From: Brevundimonas sp. UBA4553
GTDB lineage: Bacteria; Pseudomonadota; Alphaproteobacteria; Caulobacterales; Caulobacteraceae
Length of the DNA stretch: 59,106 nucleotides
Direction: 5' to 3'
Assembly: GCF_002387245.1 (NCBI RefSeq)
Contig: NZ_DGLD01000023.1
Location: 1 to 59,106 of the forward strand
Every line of letters starts with the position of its first letter. Positions within the stretch are counted from its first letter, which is position 1. A program made the position numbers and the translations under genes. Of the stretch, positions 25,726-40,072 are shown one piece after another. Below the pieces are notes generated by a model that was not told the origin of the DNA, ran no database searches, and saw nothing but the letters and a program-made list of their open reading frames with translations.

Positions 25726-27054
25726 TCAGTGCAGGGCCTCGCCGTGCTGGCTGTAGTCGAGGCCCTCGATCTCGGCCTCCTTCTCGACGCGCAGGCCGAC
25801 CGTGTATTTGCAGATCATCAGCACGACGAAGGTGCCGACGGCGCTCCAGACCATGGCGCCGCCCAGGCCGATGGCTTGTTTCAACACGGTGGCGCCTTCG
25901 GCGAGCGGGTTGATGGCGGCGTTGGCGAAGACCCCGGTCAGCAGGGCCCCGGCGATGCCGGCCACGCCGTGCACCCCGAAGGCGTCCAGGCTGTCGTCGT
26001 ACTTGAGTTTGTGTTTCAGCCAGACCGCGCCGACATAGGCGACCGGGCCGGAAATCAGGCCGATGAAGAAGGCCCCCTTGGGGTCGACGAAGCCGGCGGC
26101 CGGGGTGATGGCGACCAGACCGGCGACCACGCCGGTCAGCAGACCCAGCAGGGTCGGCTTCTTCTTCAGCGTCCATTCGACCGCGATCCAGCCGACGGCG
26201 GCGGCGGCAGGGGCCAGCAGGGTGTTGAAGACGGCGACGGCGGCGATCTCATTGGCGCCGGCGGCCGAGCCGCCGTTGAAGCCCATCCAGCCGACGAACA
26301 GCAGACCGGTGCCGATGGCGGTGAAGGCCAGGTTGTGCGGGGCCATGTTGTCGCGGCCCCAGCCGTGGCGCGGGCCGAGCACGATGGCGCAGACCAGACC
26401 GGCCACGCCCGCATTGACGTGAACCACGGCGCCGCCCGCGAAGTCGAGCACGCCCAACTCGCCCATCCAGCCGCCGCCCCAGACCTGATGGCAGATCGGC
26501 GCATAGACGATCAGGTGCCACAGGGTGAAGAAGAGGACGCTGGCCGAGAACTTGATCCGCTCGGCGAAGGCGCCCGCGATCAGGGCCGGGGTGATGATGG
26601 CGAAGGTCAGCTGATAGCCGATCCACAGGAACTCGGGCAGGCCGGGGGTCAGGGCGTGGGCGGTCTTCACCCCGACGCCGTTGAGGAAGAGAGCCTGGGC
26701 GCTGCCGATGAAGCCGTTGGCGGGGCCGTCGATGGTGCCGAAGGACAGGGTGTAGCCGGCGACGAACCAGAGGACGGTGACGATGGCCATGGCCGCCGTG
26801 GAATGGGCGATGGTGGCGATCAGGTTCTTCTTTCTGACCATGCCGCCGTAGAAGAGGGCCAGACCCGGCAGGGTCATCATCAGCACCAGGGCCGTCGAGG
26901 TCAGGATCCAGGCCGTGCCGGCGCCGTCCAGCGCCAGCGGGACCTGATGCGCCAGCAGATCCGGCGGGGCGGCGGCGAAGGCGGGCGCCGCGAGCGCCAT
27001 GGCGAAAAGGCCGCAACAGAATGCTGCGGCCCTGGAAATCGTCGGTGGTGTCAT
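25726..27054 (-). CDS. amt: Ammonium transporter
   Basis: 442 residues. A signal-like segment ends near AFAA (about residue 28), then about eleven membrane helices follow. Amt hallmarks include LALFYGGMVRKKN near residues 65-77, the pore His in HLIVYAPICHQVWGGGW and the second pore His in DAFGVHGVAGI. It brings in ammonium for glutamine/glutamate synthesis. It is 43 bases downstream of gltB on the same strand. There is no glnK/PII gene beside it, although amt is usually paired with one. Confidence 0.94.
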   Translation of the reverse strand: MTPPTISRAAAFCCGLFAMALAAPAFAAAPPDLLAHQVPLALDGAGTAWILTSTALVLMMTLPGLALFYGGMVRKKNLIATIAHSTAAMAIVTVLWFVAGYTLSFGTIDGPANGFIGSAQALFLNGVGVKTAHALTPGLPEFLWIGYQLTFAIITPALIAGAFAERIKFSASVLFFTLWHLIVYAPICHQVWGGGWMGELGVLDFAGGAVVHVNAGVAGLVCAIVLGPRHGWGRDNMAPHNLAFTAIGTGLLFVGWMGFNGGSAAGANEIAAVAVFNTLLAPAAAAVGWIAVEWTLKKKPTLLGLLTGVVAGLVAITPAAGFVDPKGAFFIGLISGPVAYVGAVWLKHKLKYDDSLDAFGVHGVAGIAGALLTGVFANAAINPLAEGATVLKQAIGLGGAMVWSAVGTFVVLMICKYTVGLRVEKEAEIEGLDYSQHGEALH

Positions 27055-27097
27055 GAAGGTCTCGGGGAGAAGACGCGGGCGAAATGGGAAGGCGACG

Positions 27098-31620
<4,523 letters not shown>

Positions 31621-31624
<4 letters not shown>

Positions 31625-33054
31625 GCGGCGGCTTCCTGGGTACGCGCGCGCAGGTAACGGTCGATCTCGGCCGCGGCGTCCTGGCCGTCGCGCACGGCCC
31701 AGACGACGAGGGAGGCGCCGCGCACGGCGTCTCCGGCGGCGAACACGCCGGGTAGGGTGGTGGCGAAACCGCCACGCGCCACCTGCAGGGTGTTCCACCT
31801 GGTCAGGCCGAGGTTGGCGTCGAGCTGTTCACCAAAGGCCTCGGGTTCGAAGCCCAGGGCCTCGATCACCAGGTCGGCGGGCAGGTCGAAGTCCGAGCCG
31901 GCCACCGGGGCGATGTCGCGACGCTGGCCGGGAGCGGCGTCGGTCAGGGCCATGCGCTGGGCGCGGACCGCGGTGACAGCCTCGCCCCTGGACATTAGGG
32001 CCTTGGGCGCGGCGAGCCACTCGAAGCGGACGCCTTCCTCCTCGGCGTTCTGCACCTCGCGGGCCGAACCCGGCATGTTGTCGCGGTCGCGGCGATAGAG
32101 GCAGACGACGCTGTTGGCGCCCTGGCGGATGGCGGTGCGCACGCAGTCCATGGCCGTGTCGCCGCCGCCGACGACGACCACGTCGCGGCCGGCCGCGTGG
32201 GGCGCGGACGCATCGGCGGCGTCGCCGCAGTCGACGCGATTCTGGGCGATCAGGAAGTCGAGCGCGGCGACGGTGTCGTTCGGACCGCGACCGGGCACGG
32301 CCAGGGTGCGGGCCTGATAGACTCCCATGGCCAGCAGGACGGCGTCATGGCTTGACCGCAGCTCGTCCATCGTGACGTCGACGCCGACACTGGTGTTCAG
32401 CACGAACTCGACCCCGCCCTCGATCAGACGGTCGATGCGGCGCTGAACGATGCGCTTCTCCAGCTTGAAGCCGGGAATGCCGTAGGTCAGCAGGCCGCCG
32501 GCGCGGTCGTGACGGTCATAGACCGTGACCTGATAGCCTTCGCTGCGCAGGCGGTCGGCGGCGGCCAGACCGGCGGGACCTGACCCGACGATGGCCACGC
32601 TCTGGCCGCGTTCGGCCAGGGGGCGGATGGGCTCGACCCAGCCGTTGTCGAAGGCAGTGTCGGCGATCCAGGCCTCGACCGAACCGATGGTGACGCCGTC
32701 CCAGCCGGACTGCTGCAGGGTGCAGGCGCCCTCGCACAGGCGGTCCTGCGGACAGATGCGCCCGCAGATTTCGGGCATGGTCGAGGTGGCCGAGGCGACG
32801 CGCCAGGCCTCGCGCAGGTCGCCGTCGGCCGACAGGGCCAGCCAGTCTGGGATGTTGTTCTGAAGCGGGCAGGCGTTCTGGCAGAAGGGCACGCCGCAGT
32901 CGGTGCAGCGCGACGCCTGGACCGTCCCGCTGTCGGCGGTCGGTTTGAGCGTGATCTCCGTGAAGGCGCGCACGCGCAGCGCGGCCGGCTGTTTTTCAAG
33001 CCGTCGCTGTTCAATCAGGAAACCGCCAGGGTTGGATCGTCCGCCTTTTTGCAT
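31621..33054 (-). CDS. gltD: Glutamate synthase small (beta) subunit
   Basis: 477 residues. NADPH-oxidising subunit passing electrons to GltB. Two cysteine groups form the 4Fe-4S sites: Cys50, 53, 58 and 62 (CTDCGVPFCQNAC), and Cys97, 101, 107 and 111 (CGRICPQDRLCEGAC). The FAD site IVGSGPAGLAAADRL comes near residue 155 and the NADPH site VVVGGGDTAMDC near 300. The start MQKGGRSN at 33054 matches the family length; the frame is open for 84 more codons. It is first in the operon, the reverse of the common gltB-gltD order. Confidence 0.96.
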
Positions 33055-33317
33055 CTGCTCATTAAGCGAAACATGTGGGGTTTGTGCAAATATTTTCCGT
33101 AGTCGGCGGCTAAAATCATGTTTCTGGGCATGAAGCGGCGTCTTAATCGAACATTGACGCACATTGCGACCGATTATCAGTGTGCGCCGCAGCACGAATT
33201 TCTGCCGCCGCCCTGACTGCCGCGACCGTCCGTGCGCATTAAATTTTTGAAAGACTAGTTTCTGGCCGGGTAGCAGCGTTACGGTCCCGCCATCGCGACA
33301 TCGCATTGGGGGACATC

Positions 33318-36125
33318 ATGACTATCGCCGCACGCCGCTTGGCCCTGCTGGGCGGGGCCGCCGTCAGCCTGCTGGCCGCCGCCGCCCACGCTTCTCCGGC
33401 GCCTGCAGCAGCGCCCGCCGCCCAGAACCGGGCCGCCGCCGCCGCTCTGCCGGCCCTGCCCGACGTGGACATTCCCTTCACGAAAATGGTCCTGCCCAAC
33501 GGCCTGACCCTGATCGTCCACGAGGACCACAAGGCGCCGATCGTGGCGGTGAATATCTGGTATCACGTCGGCTCCAAGAACGAGCCGGTGGGCCGTTCGG
33601 GCTTCGCTCACCTGTTCGAACACCTGATGTTCAACGGCTCCGAGAACTACAACAACGACTTCTTCAAGGGCACGGAGCTGCTCGGCGCGACCGACCAGAA
33701 CGGCACCACCAACACCGACCGCACCAACTATTTCCAGAACGTGCCGACCTCGGCCCTGGACTCGATCCTGTGGCTGGAAAGCGATCGGATGGGCCACCTG
33801 CAGGGCGCCATCGACCAGGCGCGTCTGGATGAGCAGCGCGGCGTGGTTCAGAACGAGAAGCGTCAGGGCGAGAACCAGCCCTATGGCCGCGTCTGGGACG
33901 CCATCACCAACGCCACCTATCCGGCCGACCATCCCTACGGCCACACGGTCATCGGCTCGATGGACGACCTCAACGCGGCGGATCTGGACACCGTGAAGGC
34001 GTGGTTCCGCGACTATTACGGCGCGGCTAACGCCACCATCGTCCTGGCTGGCGACATCACGCCCGAGGAAGCCAGAGCCAAGGTCGAGCGCTACTTCGGC
34101 GACATCCCGTCGGGCCCGCCGGTGACCCACGCCAACCAGATGATCGCCAAGATGACCGGCGCTCAGAGCGAGACCATGTTCGACCGCGTCGGCCAGCCGC
34201 GCCTTTACAAGGTGTGGAACACGCCGCCGACCGGCACCCCGGAAGCCGACTACCTGGGCATGCTGGGTCAGGTGCTGTCGAACGGCCGCAACTCGCGTCT
34301 CTACAAGCGCCTGGTGTTCGACGATCAGATCGCCACCTCGGTCGGCGCCTTCAACTCGGAAGCCGAGATCGGCAGCCAGTTCATGGTCATGGTCACCGCC
34401 AAGCCCGGTCAGGACCTGGCGCGCATCGAGGCCATCGTCGATGAGGAGATGGCCAAGCTGCTGCGTGACGGCCCGACCGCCGACGAGCTGGAGCGCGCCC
34501 GCACCAACGTCGGCGCGGCCTTTATCCGCGGCTCCGAGCGCATCGGCGGCTTTGGCGGCAAGTCCGACATCCTGGCCGAGAGCCAAGTCTATCTGGGCGA
34601 CCCCGGCGCCTGGAAGGCCAGCTATCAGCGTATCCTAGCGGCGCGTCCGGCGGATCTGACCGGGGCCGGCCGCGCCTGGCTGACCGACGGCAGCTACGCC
34701 CTGTCGGTTCTGCCCTTCCCCGAGTATTCGGTGACGGCGACGGATGTCGATCGTTCCAAGGGCGTGCCGACCCCGGGCGCCGTGCCGGCGGCTGACTTCC
34801 CCGATATCGAGCACGCCATCCTGTCGAATGGTCTGAAGGTGGTGCTGGCCTCGCGCGACGGCGTGCCCACGGTCAGCATGAACCTGATCGTCAACGCCGG
34901 TTCGGCGGCGGACGGCGCCGACAAGGCGGGCATCGCCCAGCTGACGCCGGCGGTCATGACCAACGGCACCAAGACCCTGGATGCGCTGCAGATCAGCGAT
35001 CGCACCCAACTGCTGGGCGCTACGCTCGGCGCCGGCTCGGCGACCGACTACAGTTCGGTGTCGCTGACGGCCCTGACCTCGCGCCTGGCGCCGTCGCTGG
35101 ACCTGTTCGCCGACATCATCGAGAACCCCGCGTTCCGCAACGATGACTTCGCCCGCGCCCAGGCGCAGCAGGTGTCCGGCATCCAGCAGGCCAATCGCAG
35201 CCCCGGCGCCATCGCCAACCGCATCCTGGCCGCCAACGTCTATGGGCCGCAAAGCCCCTATGGCCGCCCGACCTCGGGCACGGAACAATCGGTGGGCGGG
35301 CTGACCTCGGCGGACGCCCAGGCCTTCCATGACACCTGGTTCCGTCCCGACAACGCCACCCTGGTGGTCGTCGGCGACGTCAGCATGGCTGAGCTGAAGA
35401 CCGAGCTGGAGCGGGCCCTGAGCGGCTGGCGCGCGCCCTCGACGCCGCTGCCGGTCAAGGCCCCGGTCGTGACCGCGACGGCGCCGGCCCAGCCGCGCGT
35501 GCTGATCGTGGACCGCGCCGGTCCGCAGTCGATCATCACCGCAGGCCGTCTGGCCCCGGCCTTCGATGCTGCGGCCCAGCCCTCGCAGGTGGCGTTCAAC
35601 ACCGCCCTCGGCGGCGCCTTCACCAGCCGGATCAACATGAACCTGCGTGAGGACAAGCACTGGTCCTATGGCGCCGGCGCCGGCGTGCGCACGGCCAACG
35701 GTCCGCGCATGTTCGCCGCGACGGCGGCGGTCCAGGCCGACAAGACGGCCGAGAGCGCAGCGGAAATCCGCCGTGAGCTCAGCGAGGTCGTGGGGTCGCG
35801 TCCGGTCACCGAGGCCGAACTGACCGCGGTCAAGGCCAACCTGATCCAGGGCATGGCTGGCGACTGGGAGACCAACGCTTCCGTCATGGGCGACCTGACC
35901 CAGATGGTCGTCTTCGGCTTGCCGGAGAACTACTACGACGGCTACGCCGCCGGCGTGAACGCCACCACGCCGCAGTCGGCCTCGGTCGCGGCGCGCGCTA
36001 TCGTCGGCGACGGTCCGACGACCTGGGTCGTGGTCGGCGACCGCGCCGCCATCGAGCCCAAGATCCGCGCCCTCAACCTGGGCGAGGTTCAGGTGGTGGA
36101 CACCGAGGGTCGCCCCGTCAACTGA
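33318..36125 (+). CDS. M16-family zinc metallopeptidase (two-domain insulinase/pitrilysin type)
   Basis: 935 residues with a signal peptide (ending about AAHA, residue 25), so periplasmic. The first M16 domain carries the inverse zinc motif HLFEH (His98, Glu101, His102) and the distal Glu180 in NEKR. The second half repeats the fold (from about residue 490) without the motif, as usual for single-chain M16 peptidases with one active and one structural half. GGGGGA precedes ATG 33318. It is divergent from gltD over 263 bases and is followed by a good terminator, so it is monocistronic. Confidence 0.93.
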   Translation: MTIAARRLALLGGAAVSLLAAAAHASPAPAAAPAAQNRAAAAALPALPDVDIPFTKMVLPNGLTLIVHEDHKAPIVAVNIWYHVGSKNEPVGRSGFAHLFEHLMFNGSENYNNDFFKGTELLGATDQNGTTNTDRTNYFQNVPTSALDSILWLESDRMGHLQGAIDQARLDEQRGVVQNEKRQGENQPYGRVWDAITNATYPADHPYGHTVIGSMDDLNAADLDTVKAWFRDYYGAANATIVLAGDITPEEARAKVERYFGDIPSGPPVTHANQMIAKMTGAQSETMFDRVGQPRLYKVWNTPPTGTPEADYLGMLGQVLSNGRNSRLYKRLVFDDQIATSVGAFNSEAEIGSQFMVMVTAKPGQDLARIEAIVDEEMAKLLRDGPTADELERARTNVGAAFIRGSERIGGFGGKSDILAESQVYLGDPGAWKASYQRILAARPADLTGAGRAWLTDGSYALSVLPFPEYSVTATDVDRSKGVPTPGAVPAADFPDIEHAILSNGLKVVLASRDGVPTVSMNLIVNAGSAADGADKAGIAQLTPAVMTNGTKTLDALQISDRTQLLGATLGAGSATDYSSVSLTALTSRLAPSLDLFADIIENPAFRNDDFARAQAQQVSGIQQANRSPGAIANRILAANVYGPQSPYGRPTSGTEQSVGGLTSADAQAFHDTWFRPDNATLVVVGDVSMAELKTELERALSGWRAPSTPLPVKAPVVTATAPAQPRVLIVDRAGPQSIITAGRLAPAFDAAAQPSQVAFNTALGGAFTSRINMNLREDKHWSYGAGAGVRTANGPRMFAATAAVQADKTAESAAEIRRELSEVVGSRPVTEAELTAVKANLIQGMAGDWETNASVMGDLTQMVVFGLPENYYDGYAAGVNATTPQSASVAARAIVGDGPTTWVVVGDRAAIEPKIRALNLGEVQVVDTEGRPVN

Positions 36126-36149
36126 CGGACCGACAGGCTGGACCAGAAG

Positions 36150-36177
36150 AGGGCGGCGCTTCGGCGTCGCCCTTTTT
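36150..36177 (+). terminator. Terminator of the M16 peptidase gene
   Basis: A ten-bp stem (36150-36159 with 36164-36173, one G-T pair) closes on TTCG and is followed by five T. It lies 24 bases after the stop codon. Confidence 0.88.
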
Positions 36178-36263
36178 CGTGGCCGCTTTTCCGCCGTTTT
36201 CGGAACGGCCGCGCCTTCGACGTGTTCAGCCATAGCCAAGCTGAACCCCGGAGTGAGTGCGAC

Positions 36264-38708
36264 ATGCCATCGATTGAACGCGGGCGCGGATTCGGAAGCG
36301 TCCTGGTGCGATTGCTCGGGGTGGTCATCGCCCTGATCGGATTGACGCTGACGATCGGCGGGGGGCAGCTGATCATGCTGGGCGGCTCGCCCTATTATCT
36401 GGTCGTCGGTCTGCTGATGATCCTGTCAGGGGGGCTGCTGGCCCTGCTGAGGGTCACCGGCGCTTGGCTCTATGTCCTCATCTTCCTCGGCACGGTCGTC
36501 TGGGCGGTGTGGGAGGTCGGGCTGAACGGCTGGGCCCTGGTGCCGCGCGTGATCGCGCCGCTGGTGCTGCTGATCCTCGTCGTTCTGTCCTTCCCGGCCC
36601 TGAAGCGCGAGGGCGGCGGTGGCAAGCTGGCGCTGGGCGGGATCGGCCTGATCCTGGTGCTGGGCCTGATCTCCGGCGTGGTGGTGGCCCAGGCCAACAA
36701 GGCGCGGGTCGAGAGCCCGGTCCCGGCGGCGGGGCAGGGCGGTATCGGCGACCCCGCCCTGATCCGGACGGGGGCCGACTGGCCGGCCTATGGCGGCGCC
36801 GACAGCGCCCAGCGCTATTCGCCGCTGACCCAGATCAACAAGGACAATGTGAAAGGCCTGCAACGCGCCTGGACCTTCCGCACCGGCGACCTGCCGGGCG
36901 AGCGGTTCGGAGCCGAGACCACGCCGCTGAAGATCGGCGATACCCTGTATCTGTGCTCGGGCCGCAACCGGCTGTTCGCCCTGGACGCGACGACCGGCAA
37001 ACAGAAGTGGACCTATGACCCGCAGGTCGCCGACGACCAGATCCCCTATACTGCCGCCTGCCGGGGCGTGACCTATTTCGCCCAGCCCGGTGTCGAGGCG
37101 ACCCAGCCCTGCGCCACGCGGATCATCGAGGGCACGCTGGACGGCCGACTGGTCGCTGTGGACGCGCGCACCGGTGCCCCGTGCGCGGGCTTTGGAACCA
37201 ATGGCGCAGTCAGCATCAAGACCGGCATGGGCGATCCCTATCCGGGCATGGTGTCCATCACCTCGGCGCCGGTGATCGTGCGCGGGATCATCGTGACCGG
37301 ACACCAGGTTCTGGACGGGCAGAAACGCTGGAACGCCTCGGGTGTGATCCAGGGCTTCGACGCCGTGACCGGCCAGCTGCGCTTCGCCTGGGACATGATG
37401 CGGCCCGACATCACCACCCTGCCGCCGGAAGGTCAGACCTATACGCCGGGGACGCCGAACATGTGGACCACGGCGACGGCGGACGAGGCTCTGGGCCTCG
37501 TCTTCCTGCCCATGGGGAACTCGGCGGCGGACTATTATTCCGGTCTGCGTCGTCCGGCCGAGAACGAATACTCAACCTCGCTGGTGGCGCTGGACGTGAC
37601 GACGGGCAAGCCGCGCTGGCACTTCCAGACGGTGAGGAAGGATGTCTGGGACTATGACCTGGGCTCGCAGGCGACCCTGGTGGACATGCCGACGGCGGCG
37701 GGCGTCGTCCCGGCCGTGGTCTTGCCGTCCAAGCAGGGGGACCTCTACATTCTGGACCGCCGCACGGGCCAGCCGCTGCACAAGGTCGAGGAGCGCCGCG
37801 TGCCGCAGGGCGGCGTCGAGCCGGCGCAGCGCAGTCCGACCCAGCCCTTCTCGCTGTTCCACACCCTGCGCAAGCCGGACCTGACCGAGCGCGACATGTG
37901 GGGCATGTCACCCATCGACCAGATGTTCTGCCGTATCCAGTTCCGCCAGGCGGCCTATGACGGCTACTTCACGCCGCCGACGGCGGATCGGCCCTTCATC
38001 CAGTATCCGGGCTACAACGGCGGCTCTGATTGGGGCGGGGTGGCGGTCGATCCGGCGCGCGGCGTGATCGTGGCCAACTACAACGACATGCCCAACCACA
38101 ACCGCCTGGTGCCGCGCGCCGAGGCTGACCGTCTGGGCTGGTTCCCGCGCGACGACCCCCGCTACATCGAGCGTGAAAAGGAGGCGGCGAACCGCGGCGG
38201 CAACCTGTCGAAGTCCAAGGCCGAGGGGGCCGGCGATCCGCAGATCGGCGTGCCCTACGCCATCGACGTCAACGCCGGCTGGCGGGTCAAGTTCACGGGC
38301 CTGCTGTGCAAGCAGCCCCCCTATGGCGGCATCCGCACCATCGATCTGAAGACCGGCCGCACCCTGTGGGATCGCCCGTTCGGCACGGCGCGCAAGAACG
38401 GGCCGTTCGGCGTCCCCTCCATGCTGCCGGTCGAGATCGGCACGCCGAACAACGGCGGATCGGCGGTGACGGCGGGCGGACTGATCTTCATCGCTGCAGC
38501 CACCGACGACCTGATCCGCGCCATCGACATCGAGACGGGCAAGACCGTCTGGTCCGACGTCCTGCCAGCAGGGGGGCAGGCCAATCCGATGATCTATGAG
38601 CAGAACGGCCGCCAGTATCTGGTGATCATGGCCGGCGGGCATCACTTCATGGAGACGCCGGAGGGGGATTACGTGATTGCTTACGCCCTGCCGGAAGGCA
38701 GGTCGTAA
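36264..38708 (+). CDS. gcd: Membrane-bound PQQ-dependent dehydrogenase, glucose/quinate/shikimate family
   Basis: 814 residues. Five hydrophobic helices occupy residues 1-135 and act as the membrane anchor. An eight-bladed PQQ propeller follows, with family repeats such as ALDATTGKQKW and ALDVTTGKPRWHFQT and the KDVWDYDLGSQ segment. There is no cytochrome c domain, separating it from PQQ alcohol dehydrogenases. It oxidises a sugar or cyclic acid in the periplasm and feeds ubiquinone. GGAGTGA supports ATG 36264. No PQQ biosynthesis gene is in the window, so the cofactor must come from elsewhere. Glucose versus quinate cannot be told from sequence alone. Confidence 0.9.
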   Translation: MPSIERGRGFGSVLVRLLGVVIALIGLTLTIGGGQLIMLGGSPYYLVVGLLMILSGGLLALLRVTGAWLYVLIFLGTVVWAVWEVGLNGWALVPRVIAPLVLLILVVLSFPALKREGGGGKLALGGIGLILVLGLISGVVVAQANKARVESPVPAAGQGGIGDPALIRTGADWPAYGGADSAQRYSPLTQINKDNVKGLQRAWTFRTGDLPGERFGAETTPLKIGDTLYLCSGRNRLFALDATTGKQKWTYDPQVADDQIPYTAACRGVTYFAQPGVEATQPCATRIIEGTLDGRLVAVDARTGAPCAGFGTNGAVSIKTGMGDPYPGMVSITSAPVIVRGIIVTGHQVLDGQKRWNASGVIQGFDAVTGQLRFAWDMMRPDITTLPPEGQTYTPGTPNMWTTATADEALGLVFLPMGNSAADYYSGLRRPAENEYSTSLVALDVTTGKPRWHFQTVRKDVWDYDLGSQATLVDMPTAAGVVPAVVLPSKQGDLYILDRRTGQPLHKVEERRVPQGGVEPAQRSPTQPFSLFHTLRKPDLTERDMWGMSPIDQMFCRIQFRQAAYDGYFTPPTADRPFIQYPGYNGGSDWGGVAVDPARGVIVANYNDMPNHNRLVPRAEADRLGWFPRDDPRYIEREKEAANRGGNLSKSKAEGAGDPQIGVPYAIDVNAGWRVKFTGLLCKQPPYGGIRTIDLKTGRTLWDRPFGTARKNGPFGVPSMLPVEIGTPNNGGSAVTAGGLIFIAAATDDLIRAIDIETGKTVWSDVLPAGGQANPMIYEQNGRQYLVIMAGGHHFMETPEGDYVIAYALPEGRS

Positions 38709-38782
38709 GCTTTCTTTTCGGGGGCCTATCGCCCTTCGGGCTACTTGAGGCCCGCGGGTAGGGACCTAGGTAGGAAACAGGG

Positions 38783-38810
38783 AAAGGTCGGGCCTTGGCT
38801 CCGGCCTTTT
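38783..38810. terminator. Shared hairpin between convergent gcd and proA
   Basis: A nine-bp stem AAAGGTCGG/CCGGCCTTT (38783-38791 with 38801-38809, one G-T pair) lies in the short gap between the two convergent genes. Another imperfect dyad (GGGCCT...AGGCCC, about 38722-38754) sits just before it. Confidence 0.65.
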
Positions 38811-38815
38811 CCATT

Positions 38816-40072
38816 TCAGGGGCGGGTCTGGCCCTGGCCGCGCACCACGTATTTGTAGGTGGTCAGTTGCTCGGCGCCGACGGGGCCGCGCGCGTGGAGT
38901 TTTGAGGTCGAGATGCCGATCTCGCCGCCGAAGCCGAACTCGCCGCCGTCGGCGAACTGGGTCGAGGCGTTGATCAGGACGATGGCGCTGTCGACGCCGT
39001 TGGCGAAGCGTTCGGCGGCCTCGGGGTCGGTGGTGATGATGGCCTCGGTGTGGCCCGAGCCGTAAGCGCGGATGTGCTCGACCGCGCCCGCTACCCCGTC
39101 CACGACCCGGACCGACAGGATGGGGGCCAGATACTCGGTGGTCCAGTCGGCCTCATTCGCTGCGGTCGCCTGGGGGACCAGGGCGCGGGTCTCGGCGTCG
39201 CCGCGCAGTTCGCAGCCGGCGGCCATCAGGTCGGCGGCGACGGCGGGCAACAGGCGCTCGGCGGCGGCGCGATCGACCAGCAGGGTCTCGGTGGCGCCGC
39301 AGACCGAGACGCGGCGCATCTTGGCGTTGACGACGACGCGGCGGGCGACGTCGAGGTCGGCGGCGGCGTCCAGATAGGTGTGGCAAAGGCCCTCGAGGTG
39401 GCCCAGCACAGGCGCTTTCGCTTCCGCCTGAACACGCGCCACCAGGCTCTTGCCACCGCGCGGGATGATCAGGTCGATGGCGCCGTTGAGCCCAGACAGG
39501 ATGGCGCCCACGGCCTCCCGCTCGGGAACGGGAACCAGCTGGACGGCGTCGGCGGGCAGGCCGGCTGCAGCCACCGCGCGGGTCACTACGGCCGCAATGG
39601 CGCGCGAGGAGTCCAGGCAGTCCGAGCCGCAGCGCAGGATGGCGGCGTTGCCCGAGCGCAGGCACAGGGCGGCCGCGTCGGCGGTGACGTTGGGCCGGCT
39701 CTCATAGATGACGCCCAGCACGCCGATGGGGGTGCGGACGCGGGCGATGTCGAGGCCGTTGGCGGGGGTCCAGCGGGCAATCTCGGCGCCGACCGGATCA
39801 GGCTGGGCGGCGATGGTCTCGACGGCGACCGCCATGCCCTCGACGCGGGCGGGGGTCAGGGCCAGGCGGTCGATCAGGGCTTCCGACAGGCCCGAGGCGC
39901 GCCCCCTGTCGATGTCACGGGCGTTGGCGGCCAGGATGTCGGCTTCGGCCGCGCGGAGTCCCTCAGCCAGGCGGTTCAAAGCCTCGGTGCGGGCGTCCGG
40001 CGTGGTGGCGCGAAGCGCGTAGGCGGCGTAGCGGGCGCGCCGGCCCATGTCGAGCATGAGGGCGTCAGTCAT
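38816..40072 (-). CDS. proA: Gamma-glutamyl phosphate reductase (proline synthesis)
   Basis: 418 residues, typical length. Aldehyde-dehydrogenase fold; the catalytic Cys258 lies in RRVSVCGATETLL. Other family segments are YESRPNVTADAAALCLRSGNA and GFGGEIGISTSKLHARGP. It reduces glutamyl 5-phosphate to the semialdehyde with NADPH. The start at 40072 (MTDALMLDMGRRARYAAYAL) forms an ATGA overlap with the end of proB, so the two are translationally coupled. The same frame stays open across proB, but that part is an antisense-like shadow, not a fusion. Confidence 0.96.
   Translation of the reverse strand: MTDALMLDMGRRARYAAYALRATTPDARTEALNRLAEGLRAAEADILAANARDIDRGRASGLSEALIDRLALTPARVEGMAVAVETIAAQPDPVGAEIARWTPANGLDIARVRTPIGVLGVIYESRPNVTADAAALCLRSGNAAILRCGSDCLDSSRAIAAVVTRAVAAAGLPADAVQLVPVPEREAVGAILSGLNGAIDLIIPRGGKSLVARVQAEAKAPVLGHLEGLCHTYLDAAADLDVARRVVVNAKMRRVSVCGATETLLVDRAAAERLLPAVAADLMAAGCELRGDAETRALVPQATAANEADWTTEYLAPILSVRVVDGVAGAVEHIRAYGSGHTEAIITTDPEAAERFANGVDSAIVLINASTQFADGGEFGFGGEIGISTSKLHARGPVGAEQLTTYKYVVRGQGQTRP

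Noticed and set aside
33055..33317. Sigma-54-like site upstream of gltD
   Set aside because: A GG...GC pair exists near TTTGCAC but the spacing is one base short, and no NtrC-like dyad was found.
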